Positions 29,047 to 29,242 of a DNA stretch of 29,242 bases are shown piece after piece. The stretch's first letter is position 1, and each line of letters opens with the position of its first letter. The position numbers and the translations under genes are program-made. Source of the stretch: a virus; IMG/VR virus record IMGVR_UViG_3300032240_000662, positions 1 through 29,242 of that record, one strand, 5' to 3'. A model generated the notes under the pieces. The model searched no databases and was not told where the DNA came from. It was given only the letters and a program-made list of their open reading frames with translations.

Positions 29047-29242
29047 AAAAAAACCATCGCCCCAAGAACTACGTTTAAAGGTGCATCCTTCATTAGTTCG
29101 GAATACTTGTCCGTTCCATCATAATCTTCAATCAAATACTTCTCCCCTAACTTCTGCTTTATTGGTCGGTATAAAACCGCCATTGCCTTGTGCATCTCAT
29201 CCCAATTGATTGCATAATTATCTAAATCCATATATTCCCCGG
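28851..29242 (-). CDS. Tail assembly chaperone, C-terminal part in frame 0 (short form)
   Basis: This is the continuation of the gene that starts at 415. Bases 29120-29242 duplicate the left end. After the T9 run at 29045-29053, frame 0 goes on for 64 more codons (beginning WHLGKELL) to a stop at 28851, giving the 227-aa unshifted product. It is unusual that frame 0 does not end soon after the slip site: 196 nt (28851-29046) are read in two frames and both look like real protein. Frame 0 has LLREMLDDSMKSL and the -1 frame has an aromatic chaperone extension. The next gene, the tail completion protein, starts at 28795. Confidence 0.75.
   Translation of the reverse strand, partial: GEYMDLDNYAINWDEMHKAMAVLYRPIKQKLGEKYLIEDYDGTDKYSELMKDAPLNVVLGAMVFFWHLGKELLTSTIHYLEQSPAIVSMNKANLESGGVGILQSMDLLREMLDDSMKSLNFPLINALPS
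29046..29052 (-). promoter_or_regulatory. Slippery heptamer T TTT TTT for -1 ribosomal frameshift
   Basis: On the minus strand the frame-0 codons are GTT TTT TTT TGG, with nine T in a row at 29053-29045. The last T of GTT plus the two TTT codons form a canonical X XXY YYZ site. After a -1 slip the next codon is TTG and the reading frame enters the 84-codon extension. The run also makes this a likely place for sequencing or assembly error, but both frames continue as convincing protein, which argues for biology. I did not find an obvious strong downstream stem-loop by eye. Confidence 0.7.
29120..29242. repeat. Terminal direct repeat, right copy (circular closure)
   Basis: Exact copy of bases 1-123 at the right end of the window. 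It should be counted once in the biological genome. Coding sequence running leftward from 415 to 1 continues without a break at base 29119 on the right side. Confidence 0.95.

Noticed and set aside
1-29242. tRNA genes, CRISPR arrays, insertion sequences
   Set aside because: I saw no cloverleaf-like sequence, no regularly spaced repeats and no transposase; the only direct repeats are the ends, the purine tract and the short promoter repeat.

Overview
The window is one complete, circularly permuted genome of a small tailed phage. The first 123 bases (1-123) are repeated exactly as the last 123 (29120-29242), so the molecule closes into a circle of about 29,119 bp and the gene cut by the window edge is whole on the circle. 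The DNA is AT-rich. Every gene I accept is on the minus strand and the genes are packed with frequent ATGA-type overlaps. The host is most likely a member of the Bacteroidota (Flavobacterium-like). The reasons are the general absence of Shine-Dalgarno sequences with A-rich start contexts, control elements of the TAnnTTTG type, and structural proteins of types I associate with Bacteroidota siphophages. I see no integrase, no lysogeny repressor, no tRNA and no CRISPR array, so a virulent lifestyle is the simplest reading.

Reading leftward (the direction of transcription), an early block starts in a 191-bp control region (9733-9923). It runs through small unknown genes to an ERF recombinase (8774-8226), an SSB-like protein with a DDLPF tail, more small genes including short membrane peptides, and a 90-aa conserved phage protein. 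A 121-bp leader follows, holding a promoter-like sequence, a loop with a perfect Shine-Dalgarno sequence and a terminator hairpin. It is followed by a DnaD-like replication initiator (6956-6177), a 268-aa unknown, a membrane protein, a VRR-NUC nuclease and a sigma-factor-like regulator (4412-3945). Next come a Cys-rich protein, a HAD-family phosphatase-like protein and a ParB-like/DNA methyltransferase fusion (3164-1977).

The packaging and virion block follows: small and large terminase (2004-447), then a tail assembly chaperone that crosses the window ends (415 to 1, continuing 29119 to 28792) with an apparent -1 frameshift at a T9 run. After it come tail completion, gp10-like and tail-tip proteins, a large aromatic-rich putative receptor-binding protein, a tape measure (21702-20221), an XkdF-type protease, a putative scaffold, major capsid (18437-17484), major tail (17423-16896), portal (16379-14619), connector, and a lectin-like adhesin (13804-12566). 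The lysis cassette is holin-like (12208-11885), M15 endolysin (11943-11524) and a probable u-spanin (11527-11063). A DNA-associated metallophosphoesterase ends the block at 9924, before a strong terminator.

The least ordinary features are the two promoter/leader/terminator modules, the isolated perfect Shine-Dalgarno sequence, the dual-coded tail chaperone frameshift, the rearranged head/tail gene order, and a motif (F..R...D[SG]GT[YF]E...CL) shared by three separate structural proteins. Six plausible small genes (35-52 aa) fill gaps.
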